This document shows positions 45,040 through 53,965 of a DNA stretch of 64,000 nucleotides, one piece after another (position 1 is the stretch's first letter; every line of letters begins with the position of its first letter). This DNA is from Prorocentrum cordatum (Eukaryota > Sar > Dinophyceae > Prorocentrales > Prorocentraceae). Location: NCBI GenBank assembly GCA_963575745.1, contig CAUYUJ010011470.1, forward strand, positions 19,833 through 83,832. The letters run 5' to 3'. The notes under the pieces are model-generated. The model saw only the letters and a list, made by a program, of their open reading frames with translations, did not search any database and had not been told where the DNA came from. Both the position numbers and the translations under genes were made by a program.

Positions 45040-45475
45040 GGCGTGGCCCAAGATGGCCCAAGGACCGTACTGGAACCCTCTCGGGCGCCTCCTGGGCCGT
45101 CCTGGAAGTCCTCTAAAGCGAGCGGCCCAAGATGCCAAACGTTGTCTAAATCCAAGGGCTCTGTATGGTGTTCGCATTGCCGCCTTCGTGGCCTTCAGAG
45201 CGCCCAAGACGGCCCAAGAGGCGCCCAAGATCGCCCAAACACGGCCCGGGAGCCCCCGAGGGCCCCAAGAGGCCTCCAGGACAGCCCCAGGAGGGGCCCC
45301 AAGAGGGGGACCCTGAAACGACACGTTGAGCCCCCCGCCCCAAGATGGCCCAAGACCCCCCCCTCAAGAGGCCCCCGAGGTGCAACCCGAGAAAAGCCCC
45401 CCGAGGAGGCCCCACCTCAAGAGGCCCCCGAGGCGCCCCCAACTCCGAGAGGGCCCCCAATAGATCCTACCAGGC
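45040..45475. repeat. CCAAGA/GGCCC minisatellite
   Basis: About 430 bp of CCCAAGACGGCCCAAGAGGC-type units broken by a short unique piece at 45,130-45,185. A short TCC run follows at 45,481-45,515. Confidence 0.75.
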
Positions 45476-45539
45476 ATTCTCCACCTCCTCCTCCTCCTCC
45501 TCCTCCACCACCTCAACCTCCACCTCCACCTCCTCTGAC

Positions 45540-46050
45540 TGACGACCCAGGCGCGGTGGCGGGGTGGGCAGAAGGCAACTGGATAAATAGTTACGTTGCA
45601 GACGAACGCGCGCGGCCATCAGGAAAGGCCCTCATTTTGAAAAAGCAGCCTTTCTCCACCACTGAAACGATGAGAAACTTAAAGCTTCGGGGTCATGAAA
45701 AAGGAGAAAGTCTCAGGCGAAACGCCCGGCACGCCCCGCCAACACGTCTGGTAGTCAGACGAAGAGTTCTCTAAGAATGGAAAGGGGTGCAAGAGAAGGT
45801 GGAGGTAGAGGAAGGCGAGGGAGGGAGGGATGGATGAGGGAGGAAGATGGTGCGGCGAAGGAGGGAGCAGACTGCCTGGCTGGCGCGGCTCCAGCCGACC
45901 AGAGACTCGGAAGCCAGCTTTGCTTCAGCAAGGGGGCGCGAGTTGAGCCCCGTGAGAGAAACTCATAAGTGAAGCCCGCATGAGAAAGCAACAAGAGACT
46001 CCAGGGTGAGTGGCGGTGCGAAGAAGAGGAGCGTGATGGGCAAAGCAGGA
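45540..46050. other. Unique stretch downstream of the RCC1-repeat gene
   Basis: About 500 bp including a GGAGG-rich piece at 45,795-45,860. No gene recognised. Confidence 0.4.
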
Positions 46051-46056
46051 AAATCA

Positions 46057-46191
46057 GGGGCGACGATGGGGGCGAATAGCCAGGGCAGAGCAATACATGT
46101 ATCCAGAGTCGCCGATGGTCCCTGCCTTCAGCGAAGCTCCCGGGCGAATACACGTAATGCCCGCCCCTGGGCTATTTGCCCCCATCGCCCC
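46057..46191. mobile_element. Foldback element at the 3' end of the RCC1-repeat gene
   Basis: The left arm GATGGGGGCGAATAGCC, AGGG, GCAATACATGTATCC pairs with the right arm, whose reverse complement is GATGGGGGCAAATAGCC, CAGGGG, GCATTACGTGTATTC. The arms are about 45 bp with a loop of ~40 bp. The last codons of the RCC1-repeat frame (minus strand, to 46,128) lie inside the right arm and loop, so the insertion may have replaced the original C-terminus. Only one copy is seen in this window. Confidence 0.65.
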
Positions 46192-46862
46192 CTCCGAGAA
46201 CAGCAGGAGGACCGCCGAGCCTGGCGTTTCTGCTTCGAGCCGCGCTGAGCGGGCCCAAAAACGCTTGCGACGGTCTCGTCGGCCGAGGCATCACTCAGGA
46301 GAAGGCTCTCTGGCAGGACGGCGTCGACATGGTCAAATCCCGGGCCCAGCCTCCCTGCGGCATGCTCGGCCAGCAGCTGACGGTGCACATCTGCGAGCAG
46401 AGCACCAGGGGCAGCCAAGAGTCGGCAGCGTTCCACTCCGCCCAAGGTCAGAAAGCGCAGTGAGCCGCCGTCGAATGATGCCTGCAGGAGCAGCTTAACT
46501 CCAAACAGGCGCGCGGTATAGGTCACGCCCCCCTCCAGCATGGGCACGTCGCACTGGCCGTACACATTCAGGCCGCAGGCTGCGACCGTGCCGTCGCTCT
46601 GGAGCAGGACCGTGTGGAACAAACCCGCGGCGACGTGCGTGTAGGTCACGCCCCCCTCCAGCGCCGGCACGTCGCACTGGCCGTACACATTCCGGCCGCA
46701 GGCTGCGACCGTGCCGTCGCTCCGGAGCAGGACCGTGTGGTACCCACCCGCGGCGACGTGCTTGTAGGTCACGCCTCCCTCCAGCGCCAGCACGTCGCAC
46801 TGGCCGTCCCCGTTCTGGCCGCAGGCTGCGACCGTGCCGTCGCTCCGGAGCAGGACCGTGTA
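46128..46862 (-). CDS. RCC1-repeat protein with ubiquitin-like C-terminal domain (fragment)
   Basis: RCC1-type repeats form a beta-propeller used in protein interaction; in dinoflagellates such repeats are often joined to a ubiquitin-like domain and named HERC-like. Three complete 41-aa repeats of the form VLLRSDGTVAACGxNxxGQC, then DVxALEGGVTYxHVAAGxxH, lie at about 46,862-46,500 with an exact 123-bp period. A domain reading LRFLTLGGVERCRLLAAPGA, LLADVHRQLLAEHAAG and VDAVLPESLLLSDASADETV follows, with ubiquitin-fold-like spacing. The basic tail ending VFARELR* lies in a foldback element. Seven repeats are needed for a full propeller, so the N-terminal part is missing. The frame is cut upstream by an IR-4 element. 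Confidence 0.7.
   Translation of the reverse strand, partial: YTVLLRSDGTVAACGQNGDGQCDVLALEGGVTYKHVAAGGYHTVLLRSDGTVAACGRNVYGQCDVPALEGGVTYTHVAAGLFHTVLLQSDGTVAACGLNVYGQCDVPMLEGGVTYTARLFGVKLLLQASFDGGSLRFLTLGGVERCRLLAAPGALLADVHRQLLAEHAAGRLGPGFDHVDAVLPESLLLSDASADETVASVFGPAQRGSKQKRQARRSSCCSRRGRWGQIAQGRALRVFARELR
46492..46862 (-). repeat. 123-bp coding tandem repeat (RCC1 units)
   Basis: GGAGCAGGACCGTG (plus strand) ends at 46,614, 46,737 and 46,860, an exact 123-bp spacing equal to 41 codons. Units are nearly identical in DNA sequence, indicating recent duplication or gene conversion. Confidence 0.85.
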
Positions 46863-47056
46863 GTACTGCAGGTCCGTGTCGTGACGACCCCAGCGTTGGT
46901 TTCTGACGCCGCGTGGATCGTTCAACCTTGAACGATCGGCGGCTGGTCGATCGCCCGATCGTTCCATATAGGTTGATTCTGGGTCGCTGGCGGCGTTCAA
47001 CCTTGAACGCCCGCGCTGGGGTCGCCGCGAGTCGACACGACGCAAACCTACCGTAC
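46863..47056. mobile_element. IR-4 element, copy b, inside the RCC1-repeat gene (194 bp)
   Basis: Ends are GTACTGCAGGTCCGTGTCGTG on the left (first base G at 46,863) and, reverse-complemented, GTACGGTAGGTTTGCGTCGT on the right. Flanks duplicate GTACT. On the gene strand the junctions read GCCGCGGGTGAGTAC before and CTGCAGTACTACACGGTC after. Removing the element and one 5-bp copy restores VAAGEYYTVLL, the expected repeat sequence, so this is an insertion in a coding repeat. Internal inverted words CGTTCAACCTTGAACG form a strong hairpin. Confidence 0.8.
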
Positions 47057-47294
47057 TCACCCGCGGCGACCATCCGTAAAGGCCGGGCGGGAGGGGTGCG
47101 CGGTCTGCCGGGGCGAGCGGGGCCAGCCGGGAAGGGCGCTCGGGGCCCCGCGGGGGGCCGCGGCTCGAGAGCGGGGCGGCCGCGGGCCAGGGGCGGCGAG
47201 GCGGGAGGGGGCGCGGCGGCTCGGCGGAGGAGGGGGTGCAGGCGGTCGCGGGAGCGCAGCGGAGCACAGTCCCGCAGCGTGGCAGTTACTGACG
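47057..47294. other. GC-rich flank upstream of the RCC1-repeat gene
   Basis: The first 17 bases (minus strand ATGGTCGCCGCGGGTGAG) continue the RCC1 frame as MVAAGE; beyond that no similarity to the repeat is seen. This could be a start codon or the remains of an exon. Confidence 0.45.
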
Positions 47295-47570
47295 CGTACC
47301 GTGGCGAGGGGGCCGAACGGTCTCACACTGTCCCTGGGCGCGTGGCCGACAAAGAGTTCCGTGGTGTCGATTCTGGCTGTGTTGTGTCATTGCCGTCGTC
47401 TTCATGGTCGCCTCCACGACCCGCCTCAAGATCCCCTCGACCCAACCCGCGACCCGCCTGCGACCCACCCCCGACCATCCCGCCACCCACCCGCGATCCA
47501 CCGGCAACCCATGCCCGCGACTCACGCCCACGACTCAGCCGCGACCCACAGGCGACCCTCCAACAACACT
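47295..47570 (+). repeat. Dispersed repeat R10 with CGCGACCCACC minisatellite, copy 1
   Basis: GAGGGGGCCGAACGGTCTCACAC then TCCCTGGGCGCGTGGC matches 48,765-48,810. Both are followed by irregular 10-12 bp units CGCGACCCACCC. Bases 47,571-47,849 are unique with nothing confidently coding. Confidence 0.65.
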
Positions 47571-47849
47571 GAACTGAAGGCTATCGAATCGCCGCATGCG
47601 GCGGGCTGATCGTGCTGAAGAGAAGCCGGCGCCTGCGGCGTCCTTCGTTACATTGGCGCTCGAGCCTCGCGAACCGCCGACGCCCCGCCCCGCGACACAC
47701 CCTGAGTTTTTGTTCCCAACCCTCCCTTGGTTGGGTTTTCGTTTTGAGTAAAGCAATGGGGTCTCCAGTCTTCCGTTCTCCTCCTTCCGCCCTCTGTCCC
47801 CCTCTCGCCTGCCTGCACCTACCTGCACCTGCCTGCTGAGGGGCCGCCG

Positions 47850-48045
47850 AGAGTGGCCCCGCGCAAACCCAAACGGGACCTCCCCATCACTGGGCAGCTG
47901 CAAACGGTGAAACCGTCGCCACTCTCGAGGGCTGCTGGGGGAGCCCGCACAGTGGGACCCCACGCAGACCCAAACGGCACCTCGCCATCCCTGAAAGGGC
48001 TGCGAAAAACGAATGTGTCGCCACTTTCGAGGCGGGCTACATACC
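47850..48045. repeat. 100-bp tandem duplication
   Basis: Two diverged units beginning GTGGCCCC at 47,852 and GTGGGACCCC at 47,952, sharing CACGCAGACCCAAACGG-type sequence and GTCGCCACTCTCGAGG. On the minus strand each could encode a WRRF..PSDGEVPFGFARG-like segment, but the unit is not a multiple of three. Confidence 0.65.
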
Positions 48046-48106
48046 AGCGCCGATGCTGAATACAACCTCGCAAAGCGAATATCCTAACGCTCCTGCCGCT
48101 GCGGTG

Positions 48107-48126
48107 GCCGTCGTCGCTGTCGTTGC

Positions 48127-48225
<99 letters not shown>

Positions 48226-48270
48226 TATGGTCGCCGCCTCCGTCGTCGAAGTCGTCGTCGTCGACGCCGT
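48107..48270. repeat. (CGT)n array
   Basis: CGT/GTC array, near-perfect at 48,130-48,205. Confidence 0.92.
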
Positions 48271-48744
48271 CGTCGGAGGAGAGGTAGAAGGAGGCACGGG
48301 GGCTGGAGGAGGGGTGAGGGAGGTGGCAGGACGAGGAGGGGAAGCCTGAGAGAAAGGGCGGGGAGCACGAGGGTCCTGATACGGATCCGTCGTGGGATAC
48401 GGACACTGCAAAGCTGGAAATCAGCATCACCATCCCCGTCCCTCCCTCATCCTCCTCCTCCTCCTCCTCCTCATCATCATCGGCATCCGTCGTCGTCGTA
48501 CTGGGATGCAGACATTGACGCTGGATACCGTCGTCGTCGTCGTCGAAAAATACGGACACTGACACTGGACACTGACACTGGGTTCCTGCGCCATCACCTG
48601 TCATGATCCTTCTCCTGTTCCTCCCGTTCCTCCCCACCGCCCCCGCTGGGAGAATCCACCGAACTGCCATTTAAAGAGTGACAGGCGGAATGCGGTAAGG
48701 GGGAAACGGGGGGGAACGAGGGGAGCAGCGGCAATGAGGCAACG
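48271..48744. other. Spacer with short TCC, CGT and ACTG-type repeats
   Basis: Includes TCC/TCATCA at 48,448-48,480, CGTCGTCGT pieces and a (GACACTG)n run at 48,553-48,582. No gene recognised. Confidence 0.5.
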
Positions 48745-48945
48745 GAACGGTGGACCAAATCAGAGTGAGAGGGCCGAGCAGTCTTACACCATCCCTGGGT
48801 GCGCGGCTAAACACGGAGTCCACGACGCGGAGTCTGCTTGTCGCTGGCGCCCCTCCCGCGACCCACCCCGCGAACCACCCGCGATGCACCCCGCGACCTA
48901 CCCCGCGACCCGAGCGCGACCCATTGGCGACCCACCCACATTGTT
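48745..48945 (+). repeat. Dispersed repeat R10, copy 2
   Basis: GAGAGGGCCGAGCAGTCTTA then ATCCCTGGGTGCGCGGC, followed by CCGCGACCCACCC-type units; compare 47,295-47,560. Confidence 0.65.
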
Positions 48946-49300
48946 TTGACGAAGATGTGGCGCCTGCGGCGGGCTCGTGGTGGAATGCGTAGCAAGTACT
49001 CGCCTGCGGCGGCTTTCGTGAGAGCCTCGCCGACTGCTGACGACCACGCCCCAACGAACACTTCGAGCCTCAGCTTTGGGGTGGGGGGGCGGTGGTGCAG
49101 TATGAAAGTGTTGTTGTGAGTCGGCTGCTGTTTGTCCTTTCCACTGTTGGGGTTATATGCGCATTGCTCGATGTGCGTCATTGCGTTGGTTCAGTGTCCA
49201 ACCGCCCTTCAACGAACCTGTACCTAATTCATGCATTACGTGTTTTGTGTGTGAGCCCTCCACTATCCGAGCCGCTGCGCACGACGCCGCGCGATTGGCA
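48946..49300. other. Unique stretch, nothing recognised
   Basis: About 350 bp; protein-like short frames on both strands cannot be placed. Confidence 0.35.
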
Positions 49301-49430
49301 GAGAGAGAGAGAGAGAGATGGAGCGAAAGAAACGAGAGAGAGAGAGAGGGGAGGACACGCAGGAGCGGGAAAAAAGGGAGCAGGAAAGAGAAATGGAGAG
49401 ATAGAGAGAGAGAGAGAGCGCGAGAGAGTT
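49301..49430. repeat. (GA)n-rich microsatellite
   Basis: GAGAGA runs interrupted by AAACG and GGGAAAA pieces. Confidence 0.9.
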
Positions 49431-49454
49431 ATAACAACACGCATATACATTGAT

Positions 49455-49497
49455 ACGGATATATATATATATATACACATATCCATGTGTATATATA
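49455..49497. repeat. (AT)n microsatellite
   Basis: ATATATAT runs with CACATATCCATGTG between, forming a self-complementary stretch. Confidence 0.85.
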
Positions 49498-49498
49498 A

Positions 49499-49570
49499 TA
49501 CAAAAATCGTCCACTTACTATTCTTCTTAGTTTTGAATATTCCTCCTGTGGAGGAACGTGCCCGACTTCA
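49499..49570. mobile_element. IR-1 element, right end only
   Basis: AAAATCGTCCACTTACTATT and GAATATTCCTCCTGTGGAGG, ACGTGCCCGACTTCAA match the right half of IR-1. The left half is replaced by the AT and GA microsatellites. Confidence 0.7.
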
Positions 49571-49810
49571 AGGAAGGCGGAGAAAGCAGATTGGGCTCGG
49601 GCCCTCCCAAAGAAGAACGAGCACACAGCAGCAGCACGTCGATTCTTGAAGCAGAAGGCGCTCGAACTATATCTTGGGATCCGAAATTTACTGATAACCA
49701 AAAACGATGACATGCTTACATCTTTTCCCCTTTTCTGAAATAGAAAAGATTATCCCGGTGCGACCCTACCTAGGAGTTGGAACCCTTAGGAAAGCAGCAT
49801 TAGTAGTAAC
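49571..49810. other. Unique spacer
   Basis: No gene recognised. Confidence 0.3.
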
Positions 49811-49818
49811 AGTAACAC

Positions 49819-50166
49819 TAAGCTAAAGCTAAGCTAAAGCTAAGCTAAAGCTAAGCTAAAGCTAAGCTAAAGCTAAGCTAAAGCTAAGCTAAAGCTAAGC
49901 TAAGCTAGCTAAGCTAAAGCTAAAAAGCTAAGCTACTAAGCTAGCTAAGCTAAAGCTAAGCTAAAGCTAAGCTAAAGCTAAGCTAAGCTAAAGCTAAGCT
50001 ACTAAGCTAAGCTAAGCTAAGCTAAGCTAAAGCTAAGCTAAGCTAAGCTAAGCTAAAGCTAAGCTAAAAGCGCTAAGCGAAGCTAAGCTAAGCTAAGCTA
50101 AAGCTAAGTTAAGCTAAGCTAAAGCTAAGCTAAAGCTAAGCTAAAGCTGACTAAAGCTAAAGCTCC
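49819..50166. repeat. (AGCTA/AGCTAA)n array
   Basis: About 350 bp alternating 5-bp CTAAG and 6-bp CTAAAG units, for example CTAAGCTAAAGCTAAGCTAA. Each unit carries the self-complementary AGCT, so both strands can fold back at many positions. There is one related tail word at 50,240 (TTTAAGCTAAGAG). This is unlike the trinucleotide arrays elsewhere. Confidence 0.95.
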
Positions 50167-50169
50167 CAG

Positions 50170-50640
50170 GGGACTGGGGGGAACCGCGGGGCGGGGACCG
50201 GGGGAACCGCCCGGGGCGCTTTCCATTGCTCGGCCCCTTTAAGCTAAGAGAGTAAGAACCCTTCTAGGCAGAGCCTAGGTAGGGAAAAACAGACAAAACA
50301 GAGAAAGAACAAAAAAAACAAGACAAAAACAACAACCAACAAAAAAAAATGTTCAACGACCAGCGTGCGTGTGTGTATCCTTCTCGCTCGCGCGGCTCCC
50401 GCCGCGAGTGCCGCGCTTCCCTCTCTGCCCATATGGGCGCGGCGGAGGCGGCGGAGGGGGCCGCGTGCGGGAGGGGCCGGGGGGCAGTCCTGGGCCTCGG
50501 CGACCGCCAGGACGAGCACCGTGCTCGGGGAGCCGTCCGAGCGCAGCTCCCTCCAGAGGCCCCGCGCCCCCCCCCCGCCCCCTTGGCTGAGCAGGGGTGC
50601 GGGTGTGGCTCGTGCGACGAAGTCCATGGGGAGGGAGGGG
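50170..50640. other. Unique stretch, no confident gene
   Basis: Contains GGGGACCGGGGGAACCGC repeats at 50,175-50,215, an A-rich piece at 50,280-50,350 and a GC-rich Arg/Ala/Pro-coding-like piece at 50,390-50,630. Nothing recognised. Confidence 0.4.
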
Positions 50641-50795
50641 GGAAGGGAGGGAGGGGGGAAGGGAGGGAGGGAGAGGGAGGAGGAGGAGGAGGAGGAGGAG
50701 GAGGAGGAGGAGGAGCAGGAGGAGGAGGAGGAAGAGGAGGAGCAGGAGGAGGAGGAGGAGGGGGCGGAGGGGGAGGGAAGGAGGGAGGGAGAGAA
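50641..50795. repeat. (GGA)n array, purine orientation
   Basis: GGAGG and GGAGGAGGA runs; opposite in strand to the TCC arrays of the first 46 kb. Confidence 0.93.
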
Positions 50796-50847
50796 GGCTG
50801 TGGAGGCCGTGGAGGCGCGAGCGCGAGCGCGAGGAGAAGGAGGAGGA

Positions 50848-51019
50848 TGACGACGACGATCGAGACTTTGGGATTTGGACGCACGACGACGACGAAGACG
50901 ATGACGACGACGACGACGACAGCGACGACGACGACGACGACGACGTTGACTTACACGACGACCACGATCACGACCACGACCACGACCACGACCGCGACGA
51001 CGAGGACGACGACTACGAC

Positions 51020-51075
<56 letters not shown>

Positions 51076-51110
51076 CGACGACGACCGACGAATGACGACG
51101 ACGAACCACG
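50848..51110. repeat. (GAC)n array, purine orientation
   Basis: ACG/GAC trinucleotides with CACGAC hexamers at 50,955-50,995; poly-Asp or poly-Thr frames only. Confidence 0.93.
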
Positions 51111-51410
51111 ACGACGACGACCGACCGAACGAACTTTCGAACGACGACGACCGACCGACCCACCGACCGATCGACAACCCGATCCACCGACCACGACGAC
51201 GACGACCGACCGACCGACCGACCGACCGAACGACGACGAAGCCGAAGACGACGACGACCGACCGACCGACCGACCGACCGACTCACCCGCCGACCGACCC
51301 ACCCACCGACCCACCCACGACGGCAACTGACCGACCCACCCACCGACCGACCCACCCACCAACCGACCCACCGACCCACCCACCGACCGACCCACCCACC
51401 GACCGTGCTC
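51111..51410. repeat. (ACCG)n / (ACCC)n tetranucleotide array
   Basis: CCGACCGACCGACC and CACCCACCGACCGACC units. This is a change of unit length from three to four directly after the GAC array. Confidence 0.93.
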
Positions 51411-51596
51411 TGATTGAAAGCATTGATGTGGGAGGATGCGGAGGAGGAGGCTGAGGAAGGGGGGGGATAGATGAGGCTGAGAAGGAGCAAGGCGGAGGGA
51501 GAAGGGAAACGACGACGACCACCACCACCACCACCACCGCCACCACAGCGACGACTATGGCGACGGCGACAGTGACGGCGACAGGGACGACGACGA

Positions 51597-51760
51597 GGGC
51601 GGCGGCGTGAGCCGCATGGTTTTAAACCCCTTCCAAAACCCACGCCCAGGAGTGTATCCCACATCCACCGTCGTGGAGACGTGCCCACGAGGACCTCGCG
51701 TGGCGCTGGACATGGACATCGTCCTGCACCCTGAGGACGCAAAGCTGTTTCACCAGTAGC
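51597..51760 (+). CDS. Possible terminal exon, hypothetical protein
   Basis: Plus frame MVLNPFQNPRPGVYPTSTVV, then ETCPRGPRVALDMDIVLHPE and DAKLFHQ*. It reads like a protein C-terminus and ends at a TAG. No family is recognised. The upstream DNA is a GGC/GAC repeat, so the rest of the gene is not visible. Confidence 0.3.
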
Positions 51761-52673
51761 ACTTCGATTGCTGACTTCCCCGGAGTGCTCCAAGCGAGCG
51801 GCACTGATACGCCACTGAATGAGTCACCCAGATCACTGGCCCTGGCCGACAAGACGTCACCCCAACCGTGTGTGTATCGCGGAATCGGGGCGCGAAGTTT
51901 GCGGGAAACTGCCAGCTACGAGCTACGAAGCGCAAGAGGAGGAGGAGGAGGAGGAGGAGGAAGAGGAGGAGGAGGAGGAAAAGGAAGGACAGCCGACGGG
52001 ATGGCATCCTCGGGAACTCGGCGACACGGCTCTGCCCCCGAACCGCGCCCCTCTGAGAACGGCAAGTAATTATCCACACCCGGCCCGGCGCTCCGCAGGA
52101 TCCTCGGGGGCACGCCTCCTGGGGAAACCAGGGAGCACCGATACCGCTGCTCCCTGGACCTCTCCCCAGGTGCGCTCTGACTTTGGACTTCGAGGCGTCT
52201 CGTTTGGACGTGGGTCGGGGTCGAGCGCTCATCCCCGAAGACGCAGGAGGCGGTGACCGAGCGAGGGTCCGAGAAACAAACGAGCGAGGGCCCGAGCAGG
52301 CACAAGGGCGGAGGGACAACGACCGGGCGAAGAGCCGAGGCCCGAAAACCCGAAGGGACGACGCAAACCAGCGAAGGTTTCGAGGCGCCTCCGGCCGCAG
52401 CGACGAGGGCCTCCCAGGAGGCCCGAGCAGGCAAAGCCTTGGCGACGAGGGCCTTCCAGGAGGCCCAAGAGGGCAAGACCGAGTCAAGGGCAGCGGCATC
52501 GGCACCTTTCCCTCATCTTGATCCCCGCACCAGTGAATACGGCCAGACCTGGGACAGACGAGCATCCTTCAAGGAGATGAGGCCCTCCGCCAGCCAAAAC
52601 ACACAGAACATCCAAGGGCACCCTCCCCAGGATGCACAAAAACATCCAACAAGCACGACGAACACTACGTAGG
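51761..52673. other. Unique stretch with a short (GGA)n array at 51,930-51,985
   Basis: Frames on both strands look partly protein-like (for example CGAGGCCCGAAAACCCGAAG-rich DNA) but no domain is recognised. Repeated CAGGAGGCCCNAG words at 52,405-52,470 recall the CCAAGAGGCCC minisatellite in the reverse sense. Confidence 0.4.
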
Positions 52674-52886
52674 TCGGCGGCGAGTCAGGGAGGGAAGTGA
52701 GAAGGGGCGGGCCTTCTCAGAAGGCTCGGAAGTCCCCCGGCCGTCTGAGAAGTGTTCTAAGCCTTCCTCGAAGCGAAAACACAGAACAGAAGACCTCTCT
52801 CAGAAGGCGCGAGGGCTTCCGAGAAGTCCCGCCGCCTTCTGAGGAAGGCTTTCTCCTTCTCACTTCCCCCCCTCGCCCGCTGCCGA
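52674..52886. mobile_element. IR-3 element, copy b (~213 bp)
   Basis: Left arm GGCGGCGAG then GGGAAGTGAGAAGGGGCGGG and CCTTCTCAGAAGGCTCGGAA. The right arm is its inverted partner (TTCTCACTTCCCCCCCTCGC). The centre AAAACACAGAACAGAAGACC is shared with 21,778-21,970. Confidence 0.75.
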
Positions 52887-52915
52887 GCAGGGTACCCTCC
52901 TCGAGCCGACCTCGA

Positions 52916-53138
52916 TCTTATGCTTCGGTCCGACCGCACGGGTGGTGTTAGGTCGGGCATGTCCTCTTACAGGCGGATTCTGAACGAAAACTAAGGAGTA
53001 CTCAAAAAAACAAAATAGTCCCCCCCCCCACCCCGAAAAAAACGTCCCTAGACTGTGTCTTACTATTATTGAACATTCCTCCTGTAGAGGGACATGCCCG
53101 ACTCAACCTCATGCTTCGGTCCGACCGCACGGGTCGTG
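52916..53138. repeat. 32-bp direct repeats flanking IR-1 copy d
   Basis: TCTTATGCTTCGGTCCGACC then GCACGGGTGGTG (52,916-52,947) recurs as CCTCATGCTTCGGTCCGACC then GCACGGGTCGTG (53,107-53,138), 29 of 32 identical, directly abutting both element ends. Confidence 0.85.
52948..53106. mobile_element. IR-1 element, complete copy d (159 bp)
   Basis: Left end TTAGGTCGGGCATGTCCTCT; right end reverse-complemented TTGAGTCGGGCATGTCCCTC. Exactly the same length as copy a. The interior has a C-run and A-rich stretches, no ORF. Confidence 0.85.
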
Positions 53139-53268
53139 AGATGCCCCGCGCGAGCACGGACGCCTCCTGCGCCCCCCCTCGGAGCACCGCGTGGGACCTG
53201 CTCTAGAACAGGAGCATGCCGTGGACGGATCCACCCTTTCTCCGACCTTGCACCGTGCCGAACTAGAA

Positions 53269-53380
53269 TTAGGTCGGGCATGTCCTCCTACAGGTTGAAA
53301 AACTCAAAATACCAACAACCAAAACAAGATTCAAAAACTATCAAAAATAGTCCAAAGATCGTCCCCTGACTACTTTTTAC
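53269..53380. mobile_element. IR-1 element copy e, left part
   Basis: Starts TTAGGTCGGGCATGTCCTCC and continues to GTCCCCTGACTACTTTTTAC, where IR-1 similarity stops abruptly. Confidence 0.8.
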
Positions 53381-53499
53381 CTAACAGCGAAGACTGATAG
53401 GTTTCTAATGGTCTCAAAAGAAAAGCATCATGACTCCCCAGGGGGGTCCGGGCAGGATCTGGGGAGAATCCGCGGAAGTCGTTTTAAGCAAACAAATGC

Positions 53500-53955
53500 A
53501 CACTTCGTGGTCTTCGAGGTCCCAGAACTCCATTCCCGGGCCTCATTCTGAATGCCCGGAGCCAACTGTAGGCCACTTCGTGCTCTTCGAGGTCCCAGAA
53601 GTCCTTTCCTGGGCATGATTTTGAATGCCCGGAGCCAACTGTAGGCCACTTCGTGGTCTTCGAGTTCCCAGAACTCCACTCCCGGGCCACATTTTGAATG
53701 CCCGGAGCCAGCTGTAGGGCACTTCGTGGTCTTCGAGTTCCCAGAAGTCCCGGAGCCAACTGTTTCGTGGTCTTCGAGTTCCCAGAACTCCATTCCTGAT
53801 GATTTTGAATGCCCGGAGCCAACTGTAGGCCACTTCGTGGTCTTCGAGTTCCCAGAACTCCATTCCTGGGCATGATTTTGAATGCCCGGAGCCAACTGTA
53901 GGCCACTTCGTGTTCTTCGAGTTCCCAGAACTCCATTCCCGAGTTCACAGGGGCC
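53500..53955. repeat. 73-bp minisatellite inside IR-1 copy e
   Basis: Units with GCCCGGAGCCAACTGTAGG, CCACTTCGTGGTCTTCGAG and TCCCAGAACTCCATTCC. Starts at 53,554, 53,627, 53,700, then 53,811 and 53,884, with two shortened units between. The period is not a multiple of three, so the long minus-strand frame over it is not a gene. Bases 53,381-53,499 are a lead-in without repeats. Confidence 0.88.
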
Positions 53956-53965
53956 ACATTTTGAA

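Noticed and set aside
49819-50166. Telomere-like repeat
   Set aside because: The unit is AGCTA/AGCTAA, not the TTTAGGG type known from dinoflagellates.
52948-53106. IR-1 elements as ordinary spliceosomal introns
   Set aside because: At the exact ends no GT-AG, GC-AG or GA-AG pair removes one element and one duplication; kept only as a hypothesis to test with transcripts.
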